Of a DNA stretch of 64,000 nt, positions 34,665 through 44,279 are shown one piece after another. This stretch comes from Variovorax gracilis (GTDB lineage Bacteria > Pseudomonadota > Gammaproteobacteria > Burkholderiales > Burkholderiaceae_C). Made by a program: the position numbers and the translations under genes. The stretch lies in assembly GCF_030317115.1 (NCBI RefSeq), contig NZ_JASZYF010000021.1, positions 1 through 64,000 on the forward strand. The letters are read 5' to 3'. Numbering within the stretch: position 1 is the first letter of the stretch; each line of letters starts with the position of its first letter. The notes under the pieces are model-generated. The model ran no database searches, was not told where the DNA came from, and saw only the letters and a list, made by a program, of their open reading frames with translations.

Positions 34665-35675
34665 ATGCCAAGCGATTCGAATCCGGCGATCACCCTCCGC
34701 CGTCTGATCGACGGTTACCAGGTGTCCCAGGCGATTCACGTTGCCGCGAGGCTCGGCATCGCGGACCTGCTGGGGGACCGCAGCCGTACCGTCGACGAAC
34801 TGGCTGCCGACACCGGCACGCATGCGCCCACCCTGTATCGGCTGCTGCGGGCGCTCGCGGGCATCGAGATCCTGCGCGAAGGCAATGGCCACGTGTTCGA
34901 ACTCGCGCCGCTCGGGCAGCAACTTCGATCGGACGTCGCCGGGTCGATGGCGGGCTGGGCGGCATTCATCGGCAGCGAAGGCTACTGGCAGGCGTGGACC
35001 GGGCTGCTGCACAGCGTCCGCACGGGCGAGAACGCGTTTCGCCACGTTCATGGCGCCGATGTGTGGAGCTACCGTGCGATACGGCCCGAAGAAAGCGCGC
35101 TTTTCGATGGCGCGATGACGGCGCTCTCGCGTCAGGCGAGTGCCGCCCTGCTGGCTGCCTATGACTTCGGGCGCTTTCGCACGGTCGTCGATGTGGGCGG
35201 AGGGACAGGGGCGCTGCTGGCGGCCATATTGAGGGCGCATCCCGGGCTCGAAGGCATCCTGTTCGATCAACCGCACGTCGTGGCGGCAGCGAGTGCCTTC
35301 ATGGAACGTGCGGGTGTCGCCGACCGATGCCGGATCGAGGGTGGCAGCTTCTTCGAAGCGGTGCCTGAAGGCGCGGATGCCTATGTGCTGCGCGCGGTGA
35401 TCCACGACTGGGACGACGTCGAAGCGGTTCGCATCCTCACGGTGGTGCGCAAGGCGATGGCGGCCGATGGGCGCGTGCTGCTGGTCGAGCGAATCATCGC
35501 GCCGCCCAACGAGGGGCGCGATGCAAAGTTCTCGGACCTGAACATGCTGGTGGCGCCGGGTGGGCGCGAGCGGACGCGCGAGGCGTTCGAATTGCTCCTG
35601 GAGCCGGCAAGATTGCAGGCTGCGGCCGTGATCGAGGCCGGCGGCTTCGCCGTCGTCGAAGCCCTGCCTCGGTGA
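34665..35675 (+). CDS. SAM-dependent O-methyltransferase (class II, hydroxyindole/caffeate type)
   Basis: 336 aa. The N-terminal dimerisation winged helix (LRRLIDGYQVSQAIHVAARLGIADLL) is followed by a Rossmann SAM domain with VVDVGGGTGALLAAI (about 174-188) and the catalytic His in AVIHDWDD (about 246). This is the O-methyltransferase family 2 architecture, common in secondary metabolism. The ATG at 34665 follows GAGGA at 6 nt. No biosynthetic partners are adjacent, so the phenolic or polyketide substrate is unknown. Confidence 0.87.
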   Translation: MPSDSNPAITLRRLIDGYQVSQAIHVAARLGIADLLGDRSRTVDELAADTGTHAPTLYRLLRALAGIEILREGNGHVFELAPLGQQLRSDVAGSMAGWAAFIGSEGYWQAWTGLLHSVRTGENAFRHVHGADVWSYRAIRPEESALFDGAMTALSRQASAALLAAYDFGRFRTVVDVGGGTGALLAAILRAHPGLEGILFDQPHVVAAASAFMERAGVADRCRIEGGSFFEAVPEGADAYVLRAVIHDWDDVEAVRILTVVRKAMAADGRVLLVERIIAPPNEGRDAKFSDLNMLVAPGGRERTREAFELLLEPARLQAAAVIEAGGFAVVEALPR

Positions 35676-35878
35676 TTTCACCGGATTTCACCGGAGTTCG
35701 AGTCTCTTCCTGCGCGTTCGCGCAGTCCCCGCCCTCCCCGTCTTGCGCGCCTGCTGCGGATTGCGTCATTTTGAGAGCATTCTCAACAACTAAGTCACAG
35801 ACCGGAACATAGGGAGATAGACCGAAATACGGACGAAATAATTACAATTAGTACTTTTTGTAACATAGTTCGTCCCCG

Positions 35879-37102
35879 ATGAGACCCCCCCTGGCACCTT
35901 GCCCCAAACCCCTGATCCACACGATCGCCGCAACTGCGGCAGCCCTGGCCCTTACCGCATGTGGCGGTGGTGGTTCGGGTTCCTATCCTGCCTTCGCACC
36001 AGCCCCGGCGACGCAAGCGCCGGTCGCTCCCCCGGTTTCGCAATCGCAAGCGCCGGCGCCGGCGCCGGCACCTGAACCTGGTCCCTCGACCGACAACAGC
36101 AACAACAACAAGACGCCTGTGAGCAATGCAGGCACCGCGCAAAGCACGATCACCGGCAAGTTGTTCAAGCTCGACGGTAGCGCCAGCTCGGACGCCGACA
36201 GCGACGCCCTCACCTACCAGTGGACGCTGGCAAGCAAGCCGGCCACGAGCGCGGCCACCCTCGCTTCACCGAATGTCGCGAAGCCCGAATTCACCGCCGA
36301 CGTGCCGGGCAACTATGTGTTCAGCCTCATCGTGAACGACGGCAAGGCGGACAGCGCGCCGGCGAGCGTGACGGTGACCGTCGCCCTTGCCACCTGGCGA
36401 GACGCCGATTGCTCCACCGACGGCACCCAGCTGCCGGCCTGCACGATGGATTTCTCGGACAACAACAGCCTGGTCGGGCTCGACCCGGGCGCCAACGCCC
36501 TTGTTCTCGAAACGCTCGCCAGCACATCGCTGGCCGCGACGAAGAGCTATCACACGGGGATTACCGGCAACCGGGCCATCCTCGGCACGGAGATCCTCCA
36601 TGGGGTGAAGCTGTCGGAGTTTGCAGGATTCAGCTTCAAGTCGAAGGACGACGGCACCGGTCCGAACACTGGCGCCGGCTTTCCGTACGTCAACTATTCC
36701 ATCAGCAAGGAATGCAATGGCACCGGCTGGGCGAATCTGATCACCAACCTGAGTGACATGAGTCCGACGGGCCCCGATGCCGACGGCTACTACACCTACA
36801 CCGCCGATATCTCGGCGGGCAGCAAGGCCTGGAAGTCGTCGCACTGGGACAACGCGATCTACGCCACCGACGGCACGACGGTCGTGCTGATGCCGAACAA
36901 GACGGCGACCGGTGGGTCCCTCCAGGCCCTCATCCAGGCCTATCCGAACGCCTGCATCTACAACTGGCCGAACCCGGACGCGAAAGTTCCTCTTGCCACG
37001 ACGACGCCGGCGGTCATGCTCATGCTGGGCAGCAGCAAGAATCTCACGGCCAAGAAAGCCTGGTTCAAGGACATCAAGATCGGCGACAAGGTCGTCTTCT
37101 GA
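35879..37102 (+). CDS. PKD-domain lipoprotein
   Basis: 407 aa. Lipoprotein signal ending ALTACGGGG (Cys28), then a Gln/Pro/Ala-rich spacer (about 35-75). A PKD domain follows (about 80-165) with LDGSASSDADSDALTYQW and NYVFSLIVNDGKADS. The C-terminal about 240 residues are unrecognised but well ordered in appearance. They contain paired cysteines (WRDADCSTDGTQLPACTMD) and could be a carbohydrate-binding or beta-sandwich domain. A surface or periplasmic substrate-binding role is inferred. A strong terminator follows at once. Confidence 0.75.
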   Translation: MRPPLAPCPKPLIHTIAATAAALALTACGGGGSGSYPAFAPAPATQAPVAPPVSQSQAPAPAPAPEPGPSTDNSNNNKTPVSNAGTAQSTITGKLFKLDGSASSDADSDALTYQWTLASKPATSAATLASPNVAKPEFTADVPGNYVFSLIVNDGKADSAPASVTVTVALATWRDADCSTDGTQLPACTMDFSDNNSLVGLDPGANALVLETLASTSLAATKSYHTGITGNRAILGTEILHGVKLSEFAGFSFKSKDDGTGPNTGAGFPYVNYSISKECNGTGWANLITNLSDMSPTGPDADGYYTYTADISAGSKAWKSSHWDNAIYATDGTTVVLMPNKTATGGSLQALIQAYPNACIYNWPNPDAKVPLATTTPAVMLMLGSSKNLTAKKAWFKDIKIGDKVVF

Positions 37103-37121
37103 TCCTTTGATCTCGTCGATG

Positions 37122-37149
37122 AAAAGCGCCCACCGGGCGCTTTTTTTTT
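37122..37149 (+). terminator. Intrinsic terminator after the PKD lipoprotein gene
   Basis: AAAAGCGCCC pairs with GGGCGCTTTT around an ACC loop, followed by a run of nine T residues. It lies 20 bp after the stop codon at 37102. Confidence 0.92.
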
Positions 37150-37352
37150 GCGGGCCTGGCGGCGCTCCATCGCGCCGCAAATTTTCGGAAATCCACTACA
37201 TTCGCATTACATCGACGCTTGCCAGTCAAGGGCGGAGCGCAGAATGCGGCGGCCTGTTGACTCGCGGAGAGTCTCCGCCAGGCGCTTGCTTCCATAACAA
37301 TGCTTCGGGTGGTCGACACGATGCGACTTCCGCGCCGAGCCGAGGGGTTTCA

Positions 37353-40331
37353 ATGATCGAGGAGTCGCGTGGTGGATCGGCTGGCATCCAACTGGGCAGG
37401 CGCTATCTGACCTTGCTCTTTGCCGACCTTTCCCAGTCGACCGAGCTGGCAGAGATCATGGAGACCGAGCACTACGCGGCCGTGCTCGGGGCGCTGCGAA
37501 AAATCTACCGGGACACCATCTCGCTGCACGGCGGGATGGTCGTGCGCGTGCAAGGCGACGGCTTGCTGGCGATGTTCGGCTACCCGGTGACGCGGGAGGA
37601 TGACGGACGCGGCGCGGTCGCGGCGGCCCTCGAGATGCACCAGCAGATCCGGGAATTGCGCTCCGTGCTTCCGGCGGGCCGCACGCTGTGCCTGCACACG
37701 GGCATTCATGCAGGACTGACGCTGTTGAGTACCGGCGACGTCGAGTTGGGCCGCTTCGAGCTGCTGGGGCCTGTTCCCAATGTCGCGGCCCGGCTGTCGG
37801 ACGCCGCGGGCCCGCACGAGATCCTGGTCAGCGAAGAGACGCTCGGTCCGGCCAGTCGATTCTTCGTGACGGGTCCGCCGCAACTGCTGAAGATCAAGGG
37901 TCGCGCCGCGCCTGTCCTGGTCTACCGCGTCGATGCGCGCGCCAGCGTGGCCGAAAGCCTTGCCGCCACCGCGCGCCATGGTGCGACCGCCTTCGTCGGG
38001 CGTCGCGCCGAACTCGCGCTCCTGGAGCGCGCGATGGACGACGCCACGGCCGGACGGGTCCGGTCGGTGGCGGTCGCGGGCCCACCCGGCCTGGGCAAGA
38101 CCCGGCTGGTCGAGCACTTCCTCCGTCGCGTGGTGCAGCGCGGCTGCACGGTGCTGCGCGGCTATTGCGAGAGCGAACTGGGTGCCGAGCCGCTGCAGCC
38201 CTTTCACCACATGGTGCAATCGGTGGCCGGCGAGGCGCCGCCCAATACGCCCGACAGCTACGCGGCGCTGTTCGCGCGAATGGCCGAGCAGCAACCTCTG
38301 CTCCTCTTCGTCGACGACTGGCAGTGGGCCGACGATGCATCGCACCAGGTGCTCGTGGCGCTGCGCAAACGCTCGGGGGGAAGGTTGCTGATCGTGCTGT
38401 CCACACGCGTCGTCGCCGCCAGCGACGCTCCCACGGCGGCAGACCACACGCTCACGTTGATGCCCCTGAGCGATGCCGAATCCCTGCAGGTCATCGCCGC
38501 CTGGCTGCCTCGGGCCGACCCCTTCGTCGCGGAGGAGATCTGCCGCCATGCCAACGGCAATCCGCTGTTTCTCGAGGAACTGTGTCACTCGGCCGCGCGC
38601 GGCGATGCCGGGCGAAGCCTGGGCCGGGTCCAGGGCGGCGCGGGCTGGCTGAACCGCCTCGTCGAATCGCGCGTGCAGCACCTGCCCCCGGCGCAAATCG
38701 AGCTTGTTCGGGTGGCCGCGGTGATCGGCAACGTGATTCCGGCCTGGCTGCTCGAACGCATCTCGGGGCAGCGCGCGGACGGTCCCATGCAACTGGGCCT
38801 GGCCGAACAGGACTTCATCTTTCCGGGCGAACGTGCCGGCACGCTGCGCTTCAAGCACGGCCTGACGCGCGACATCATCTACGAGTCGGTGGGGCTCGCA
38901 TTGCGGCAGGAACTCCACCTGCGCATTGCCGAGGCGATGCAGCGGCAAAGCACGGACGACGCCGAGGACGAGGCGATCGAGTCCCTGGCGCTGCACTTCG
39001 ACGCGGGCGGCGATGCCGGGCAAGCGGCGCACTATGCCGAACTTGCCGGCGACAAGGCGCTGGAGGCCTCGGCGCTGGATCGCGCCCGCGCCCTCTACCG
39101 CATGGCGTTGGCGGCACTCGACCGGTTGCCGCAAAGCCCTTCGCTGGCGTTGCGCTGGGTGTCCATCGCGCAGAGCCTGGGTCGCGTGACGGTCTTCGAT
39201 CCAGTGCGCAGCGAAGTGGCCTTGCATGAGCGCGCCGTCGATCTCGCCGAGCGCTACGGCGATGCCGCGACGGTCGCTCGCGCGCGCCATTGGCTCGCCT
39301 ACAGCACCTACAGTCTCGGCGACGTGCGCGCGTCCATCGCCCAGGGCGAACAGGCGCTGGCCGAAGCCCGCGAGGCCGGAAACGAGAAGCTGGCCGTGCA
39401 GATCGTCGCTGCGCTCGGGGAAGCCCATTGCGCGGTCGCGCAGTACGACCGCGCCGCCGAACTGCTCGACGAAGCGATCGCCGTCAAGGAGCGGCACCGC
39501 GATGGCCGAGAGCTCAATGTCGGCCTGGCTTTCTCGCTGGTCTGTCGCGGTGCCCTGCTGGGCGACCGCGGGCTGTTCGCCCAGGCCGACCAGAGCTTCG
39601 ATGAGGCGAGGGCCTGCATTGCGGGCGTCACGCACGTGATCGGCGCCTCGGTGCATGGCTGGCGCAGCGCGGTGCTGCTTTGGCAAGGGCGTTGGGTGGA
39701 GGCGCGCGAGGCCGCCGACGAATCCGGCCGCATCGCCGAAGCCACGCGCAGCCTGACGCAGTTGTCGGTGGCGCGCGCGATGAGCGCCTATGCCGATTGG
39801 ATGCTGACGCGCCGACCCGAGCTGCTGCAGATCATCGTCGACGTCACGGCCTGGCTGGACCCGCGCGGAAGCGGCTTGTTCCGCTCCCTCAATCATGGCT
39901 GGCTGGCCGAGGGCATGATGCGCCTCGGGCGACGCGACGAGGCCCGTCACTATGCGGCACGGGCACTGCTTCGGGGCCGGCTCGGCGACTTTCTCGGCAC
40001 AGCCATGAGCTACCGCGCACTGGCGCGCGCCGCCGCGGCGCAGCGGCCCGAGCGCGTGCCGCACTACCTGGGCAAGGCCATGAAGATCGCGCGCACGCGC
40101 GACTCCGCGCATGAGGTCGCGGTGACGCAACTGTGCACTGCCGAGATCGCCTGGCTCCACCGCGGCGAACGGTGCAATGCCTTGCTCGTCGAGGCCATGG
40201 CTGCGTTCGAGCACATGGGCATGGCATGGCACCTCGCGGAGGCGAGGCGGCTCCAGGCCTCGATCGAGGCGGACGCACGGGACGAGTCCAGGGCGCCCGA
40301 GGCGGCGTTGACTGCCGCCCATCCGCGATAG
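37353..40331 (+). CDS. Class III adenylate/guanylate cyclase - AAA ATPase - TPR regulator
   Basis: 992 aa. Residues about 15-195 are a class III nucleotide cyclase domain with both metal aspartates (Asp25 in LFADLSQST and Asp69 in VQGDGLLAMFG) and the transition-state pair Asn143/Arg147 in VPNVAARLSD, so it may be catalytic. Residues about 214-500 form a STAND-type ATPase with P-loop GPPGLGKT (243-250) and a Walker B LLFVDDWQWADD. The rest is helical TPR-like repeats. These cyclase-AAA-TPR proteins are thought to sense ligands or partners through the repeats and switch the ATPase. The ATG at 37353 is preceded by GAGGGG. It ends 4 bp before the convergent DyP-P450 gene. Confidence 0.87.
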   Translation: MIEESRGGSAGIQLGRRYLTLLFADLSQSTELAEIMETEHYAAVLGALRKIYRDTISLHGGMVVRVQGDGLLAMFGYPVTREDDGRGAVAAALEMHQQIRELRSVLPAGRTLCLHTGIHAGLTLLSTGDVELGRFELLGPVPNVAARLSDAAGPHEILVSEETLGPASRFFVTGPPQLLKIKGRAAPVLVYRVDARASVAESLAATARHGATAFVGRRAELALLERAMDDATAGRVRSVAVAGPPGLGKTRLVEHFLRRVVQRGCTVLRGYCESELGAEPLQPFHHMVQSVAGEAPPNTPDSYAALFARMAEQQPLLLFVDDWQWADDASHQVLVALRKRSGGRLLIVLSTRVVAASDAPTAADHTLTLMPLSDAESLQVIAAWLPRADPFVAEEICRHANGNPLFLEELCHSAARGDAGRSLGRVQGGAGWLNRLVESRVQHLPPAQIELVRVAAVIGNVIPAWLLERISGQRADGPMQLGLAEQDFIFPGERAGTLRFKHGLTRDIIYESVGLALRQELHLRIAEAMQRQSTDDAEDEAIESLALHFDAGGDAGQAAHYAELAGDKALEASALDRARALYRMALAALDRLPQSPSLALRWVSIAQSLGRVTVFDPVRSEVALHERAVDLAERYGDAATVARARHWLAYSTYSLGDVRASIAQGEQALAEAREAGNEKLAVQIVAALGEAHCAVAQYDRAAELLDEAIAVKERHRDGRELNVGLAFSLVCRGALLGDRGLFAQADQSFDEARACIAGVTHVIGASVHGWRSAVLLWQGRWVEAREAADESGRIAEATRSLTQLSVARAMSAYADWMLTRRPELLQIIVDVTAWLDPRGSGLFRSLNHGWLAEGMMRLGRRDEARHYAARALLRGRLGDFLGTAMSYRALARAAAAQRPERVPHYLGKAMKIARTRDSAHEVAVTQLCTAEIAWLHRGERCNALLVEAMAAFEHMGMAWHLAEARRLQASIEADARDESRAPEAALTAAHPR

Positions 40332-40335
40332 CAGC

Positions 40336-43300
40336 CTATGCGGGTGCGGGTGCCTTGTTGGGCGTGAGGATCAACAGCACCGGCGACCCTGTCGGCCGCA
40401 GCACACCGGCGTTCAGCAGTCCCGCGATCATGGCCAGCATCACGCCCATGGCCATGTGGTAGCCGGGGCAGCCGTGGACCGTTTCGTTGGTTTCGTCGGG
40501 CCCGTTGCGGCCGAACATCAGGACATCGGGCGCGGCAGGGTCCGTCAGCGCCGAAGCAATGCCCAGCACGACGCGGTGCTTGTCTTGCTTGTCGATGCCG
40601 GTATGGGCATCCACGGGGCAGCGCCACAGCATCTCCGGCACCGGCCGCTTGCGCATGGTGCCCAGCAACGCCTTGCGCAAGGCGGCGTTGGCCTCGTCGT
40701 AGGTGGGGTCGGCGCCGGCGGTCGCCTCGAACAGGGCGTCCTGGAACTGCCAAAGCGTCTCCTCCTTGATCCAGGTTTCCATCGTGCGGATGAAGTTGCC
40801 CTCGACCGTGGGCGGAAAACCCAGCAGCACACCGGCGATGCTGAGGGCAAGGTCGTCGACGGTCGCGGATGGTGCCAGGCGGGCTTTGATGTCTATGGCC
40901 AGCGTTCCCAGTTGGCCGCTGTCCGCCAGCCAGTCCTTCACGGCCTTCAGCACCGATTTGCCCTGCTCCTTGCCCGCTGCCTTCACGTCGTCGCGTGGCT
41001 GCGGCGAGAAGATGTAGCGCGAGGCCGTGGCGAAGTTGCCCGGACAGCGCGGCGTGCCCGCGTCCACCTCTAGCCGGCCGCCAGGGACCATGTGGGCGCC
41101 CTTCGGATCGGGCAGGCCGATCCAGATGCTGCACAGCTTGGCCATCACGCCGTCTCCGAGCGAGACCAGGTCGATCGGCCGCCGCACCAGGTCATCCGCG
41201 ATCGGCGAGGGCAGGTCGGGGAATTTGGCGAGTGCGCCCTTCACGACCTTCATCGTCAGCTCGTAGGCCGCCTGTTCGCTGATGTTCAGAATGGCGTCGT
41301 TGAGCGGCAACTGGCTGTCGCGTGCCGGTCCGGGGTCCATGCCGAGCAGATTGAGGCCGATCGACGCCGTCATGCGGTCGCCATAACCCTCCACCGAGTA
41401 GTGGGTGCCATCGTCCTTCATGGCCGCCACGACCTCGTCGCAGGTGCCGAGCAGGTGGCCGTAGGGCGTGTCCTGTGGCGACGTCGTGATGCCGCCGCGC
41501 ACCAGCTCCCACGCCTTCGGCGCGCGATCCGGGTCGTCGAGCTGCTGGCGCACCTCGTCGCGCTCGGCCTCCTCGATTTCTGCCGGCGTGGGGCCGGGCG
41601 CGCGCGGGCGTGGAGCGGCGGTCGGCAGCTCGGCATGGTAGGCGGCCAGCGTCTTCAACACCGGCAACGACGGCACGAATACATAGAGGCCCCATTCCAG
41701 ATGCGCGAGCGGCTTGTGATCGAAATCGAAGCGGACCACGTTGCCTCTGTCGTCTACGTAGCGAAAGGTGTTCTTCTCGCCGACTTGCGGCACCCGCAGG
41801 AACGGGTCGGCCTGCGCCGAGCCCACGCCGCTGCTGTTGGCGCCTGTGATCCAGCCCTGAAGGGTCTCGAACTGCTCCGAGAGGCTGGCGCAGTAGGCCA
41901 TGAAGACCGAGCCGCGCTCCGCGTCGGGCTGCTCCGGCAGCTTGGGCCCGTACGACATGCCGCGGCGAAAGATGCGCGGCATGTACGAGCGCCCGTCGCG
42001 CGGGTTGGCTCGCCGGACGTGCGACTGAAACGGACACTTGTCGCTCGCGGAGTCGTAGTTGAATTCGTTCGGCCCGGCACCGGCGGGAAGCGGCACCAGG
42101 GCCGTACCATCCCGGTTGCGGCCCATCATCCGGGTCTGCAGTTCGTCGCGCTCGGCGTCGTCCGCGAGCCTCGACATCGCGGCGTTCAGGGTGTCGATGT
42201 TCTGGCGCATCTTGCGCACCACCAGGAAAGTGCCATTCATCTTCAGGGGATCGAGCGCAGGGTTCTCGGCATCGCCACGGCCGGTGGCGTGACCCAGCAA
42301 CAGTTCCCCCGGCCTCACACGATCGTCGAACGCCAGCGGCGGATTGGCTGGCAGCGCTCCCGTGTAGATCTTCGGCTGGCTGACGCCGTCTACAAAGTTG
42401 AGGTGACCGGTGACCTCCCCCTTGTCATTGCGGTAGCTGCGGGTCGGCTGCACGGCCAGCACACGCAGACCGCTGCCTGTCGCATTCAGCGCATCCACCT
42501 CTGCCTTCAGCAGCGGATGCAGGTCGGCCGACGCGTTGGCCGGGTCGGCCAGGCGCATTTGCACGAGCACGTGCACCGCCTTGATATCAACCCGGCGCCC
42601 GGTCGCCTCCATGCCCCAGCGCAACGGCCGGCGCCAGCGGTCTGGATGGTTGGCGCGCACGTCGCCGAGCAAGGAGCACCGCGCCTCCATGCCCTCGACG
42701 AACTCCTGCGGCAAGCCGTTCAGGCGCGAGGCGGCGATGCCGAGCGCGGCCAGCCCTGCGTGCGTGAAGCCGATCATGAAGGCGATGCCGTTGGGCACCA
42801 GCGGGCCGCAGCGAGGCTCGAGGGCCTGGAGCGCGGTGCACGCGTGGCCGGCGTTCGAGACGCGCAGCAGCACCACGCAGCCGTGCGTGACAGGCTCGTT
42901 GGTGGCAAGGATGTGACCCTGGAGCAATGTGGGGTCGTAGCGCACGGCGGGGGGAGGCGGCGGGGGCGGGGGCACGGTCGCGGCACCCATCGAGGGCGCC
43001 TTGCCCGCGAGCCAGTCCAACTGATCGCGGTACAGCTCCAGTTCCTTGTTGACCTCGGCCCATTCCTTGTAGTTCCGCTCGCCGTCCTTGCGTTTGTCCA
43101 GCCGCATCTTCAATTCGATGGAACCCTGCAGGATCGATTGAGCAAAGCGGCGCAGCGTGGCGTTGTCGCCGTTGCCGGACGGGAAGTAAGTCGACAGCCG
43201 GTACAAACCGGCGAGCGTGCGCAATGGCAGCACCAGCGTGCCCTTGACGTCCTTCTCTGCCCGCTCCAGCGCCGATTCTTTCGCCTTCGCCGACGAAGGC

Positions 43301-43899
43301 AGGGCCACCCGGGCGATCGCCGCATCGGCACCGGGCGTATGGCCCTTTTCGCGCTGTACCCTTTCAACCTCCGCCAGGTAGTCCTGATCGCCAAGCGGCA
43401 TCACCGAATCGGCATAGAAGGTGCCGCCCGCCACCTCGTTGCGACGCACCCAGGCGCAGTAGTCCTCGTAGGTGGATGTGAGGGAGCCGGGGTAGCCGTC
43501 GCAGTGGCAGAACAACAGGTCGAGCAAGGCGCCCAGATCGCGGTAGATCACCCGCATGTAGGGTTCCCAGCCGCCATCGAAGGTCACGTTGAGCGACAGG
43601 CGCCAGGTGCCGCCGTCGGGCTGCTGATCGTCCGGCAACTCGGGGACGGGCGGCACGATGGCGTAGCGGAAGTGGTCGATGATGCCGAACTGCCCCACCG
43701 AATCCGGGAACACAGGCTGCAGCAGTTCCGACTCGCGCACGTTCTGCCGCGCCGAGAACAGCGCATCGAGCACCTTGCGCAATCGTTCGAGATAGCTGAT
43801 GGGCTCGAACCCGATCACCATGCCTTGCTTGACCGGCGCCAGCACCGACAGGTTGGTGATGCCGCCCAGGACGGTGCTTCGCTTTTTCATCTGCGCCAT
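40336..43899 (-). CDS. Dye-decolorizing peroxidase - cytochrome P450-like fusion
   Basis: 1187 aa. The start at 43899 (MAQMKKRS) follows GAGGAG at 7 nt. Residues 1-305 are an unrecognised charged domain ending in a run of eight prolines (310-317). Residues about 320-760 are a DyP-type peroxidase: GHLNFVDGVSQP with the GxxDG aspartate (D504), then CPFQSHVRRANPRD with the proximal heme His627, and RIFRRGMSYG. Residues about 800-1187 resemble a P450, with an SALTDPAAPDVLMFGRN region and a heme loop TVHGCPGYHMAMG (Cys1144). Both heme ligands are intact. Peroxidase-P450 fusions are known from fungal oxygenases that act on fatty acids, but those use a different peroxidase fold. There is no signal peptide, so it is cytoplasmic; substrate unknown. 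Confidence 0.75.
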   Translation of the reverse strand: MAQMKKRSTVLGGITNLSVLAPVKQGMVIGFEPISYLERLRKVLDALFSARQNVRESELLQPVFPDSVGQFGIIDHFRYAIVPPVPELPDDQQPDGGTWRLSLNVTFDGGWEPYMRVIYRDLGALLDLLFCHCDGYPGSLTSTYEDYCAWVRRNEVAGGTFYADSVMPLGDQDYLAEVERVQREKGHTPGADAAIARVALPSSAKAKESALERAEKDVKGTLVLPLRTLAGLYRLSTYFPSGNGDNATLRRFAQSILQGSIELKMRLDKRKDGERNYKEWAEVNKELELYRDQLDWLAGKAPSMGAATVPPPPPPPPAVRYDPTLLQGHILATNEPVTHGCVVLLRVSNAGHACTALQALEPRCGPLVPNGIAFMIGFTHAGLAALGIAASRLNGLPQEFVEGMEARCSLLGDVRANHPDRWRRPLRWGMEATGRRVDIKAVHVLVQMRLADPANASADLHPLLKAEVDALNATGSGLRVLAVQPTRSYRNDKGEVTGHLNFVDGVSQPKIYTGALPANPPLAFDDRVRPGELLLGHATGRGDAENPALDPLKMNGTFLVVRKMRQNIDTLNAAMSRLADDAERDELQTRMMGRNRDGTALVPLPAGAGPNEFNYDSASDKCPFQSHVRRANPRDGRSYMPRIFRRGMSYGPKLPEQPDAERGSVFMAYCASLSEQFETLQGWITGANSSGVGSAQADPFLRVPQVGEKNTFRYVDDRGNVVRFDFDHKPLAHLEWGLYVFVPSLPVLKTLAAYHAELPTAAPRPRAPGPTPAEIEEAERDEVRQQLDDPDRAPKAWELVRGGITTSPQDTPYGHLLGTCDEVVAAMKDDGTHYSVEGYGDRMTASIGLNLLGMDPGPARDSQLPLNDAILNISEQAAYELTMKVVKGALAKFPDLPSPIADDLVRRPIDLVSLGDGVMAKLCSIWIGLPDPKGAHMVPGGRLEVDAGTPRCPGNFATASRYIFSPQPRDDVKAAGKEQGKSVLKAVKDWLADSGQLGTLAIDIKARLAPSATVDDLALSIAGVLLGFPPTVEGNFIRTMETWIKEETLWQFQDALFEATAGADPTYDEANAALRKALLGTMRKRPVPEMLWRCPVDAHTGIDKQDKHRVVLGIASALTDPAAPDVLMFGRNGPDETNETVHGCPGYHMAMGVMLAMIAGLLNAGVLRPTGSPVLLILTPNKAPAPA

Positions 43900-44176
43900 G
43901 TCCACGCTCCTCGTTGTGCGCCGCCTCGCCGAAGTGACAGTTGGCATTGGCAGTACTTGGCCCCCTCGAGCCACACGCTTCTATTGATCCATGCTTGCCG
44001 ACGCGATGGCGTGGGGCCATCCGCCGGGATGTGGAGTCGTGATGTTGAGCATGGAAGCCTCGGACTGCACCCTCAATCGGATGGATGGAGATCGTTTCTG
44101 CCGATCAACGCGCGGCGATATCAGACCGGTTCGACCGAACCCGCGAGTTGTCCCATCTACAGCGCTGATGACCCAA

Positions 44177-44215
44177 ACAAAAAGCCCGCTACCAATCTGA
44201 TAGCGGGCTTTTTGT
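44177..44215. terminator. Bidirectional intrinsic terminator of tRNA-Phe
   Basis: A perfect 15-bp stem with A-run on one side and T-run on the other (core AAAAAGCCCGCTA / TAGCGGGCTTTTT, loop of 9 nt). It sits 18 bp to the left of the tRNA-Phe 3' end and so ends the leftward tRNA transcript. Confidence 0.9.
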
Positions 44216-44233
44216 CCCTTGCGGGTCTTGTTC

Positions 44234-44279
44234 TGGTGGCCTGGGGCGGAATCGAACCACCGACACGCGGATTTTCAAT
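44234..44279 (-). other. attL: 3' part of tRNA-Phe(GAA) at the island junction
   Basis: Read leftward, this is the last 46 nt of a tRNA-Phe: anticodon loop ATTGAAAAT (anticodon GAA), variable region, T-arm GGTTCGATTCC and 3' CCAGGCCACCA. Homology stops sharply at tRNA position 31, on the 5' side of the anticodon loop; the 5' half (D-arm, GGCCTGG) is missing. Tyrosine-recombinase islands integrate in the 3' part of tRNA genes and leave such a copy at one end. The intact gene should stand at the other end, beyond the window. Confidence 0.88.

Noticed and set aside
36912..37352. N-terminal extension of the cyclase frame back into the PKD gene
   Set aside because: The extension overlaps the PKD lipoprotein and its terminator, and the conserved cyclase start with a good ribosome site is at 37353.
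37350..40322. A 990-codon open frame on the minus strand opposite the cyclase regulator
   Set aside because: It is a high-GC shadow: it mirrors the cyclase gene, has no domain pattern and no ribosome site, and the plus-strand frame has clear catalytic motifs.
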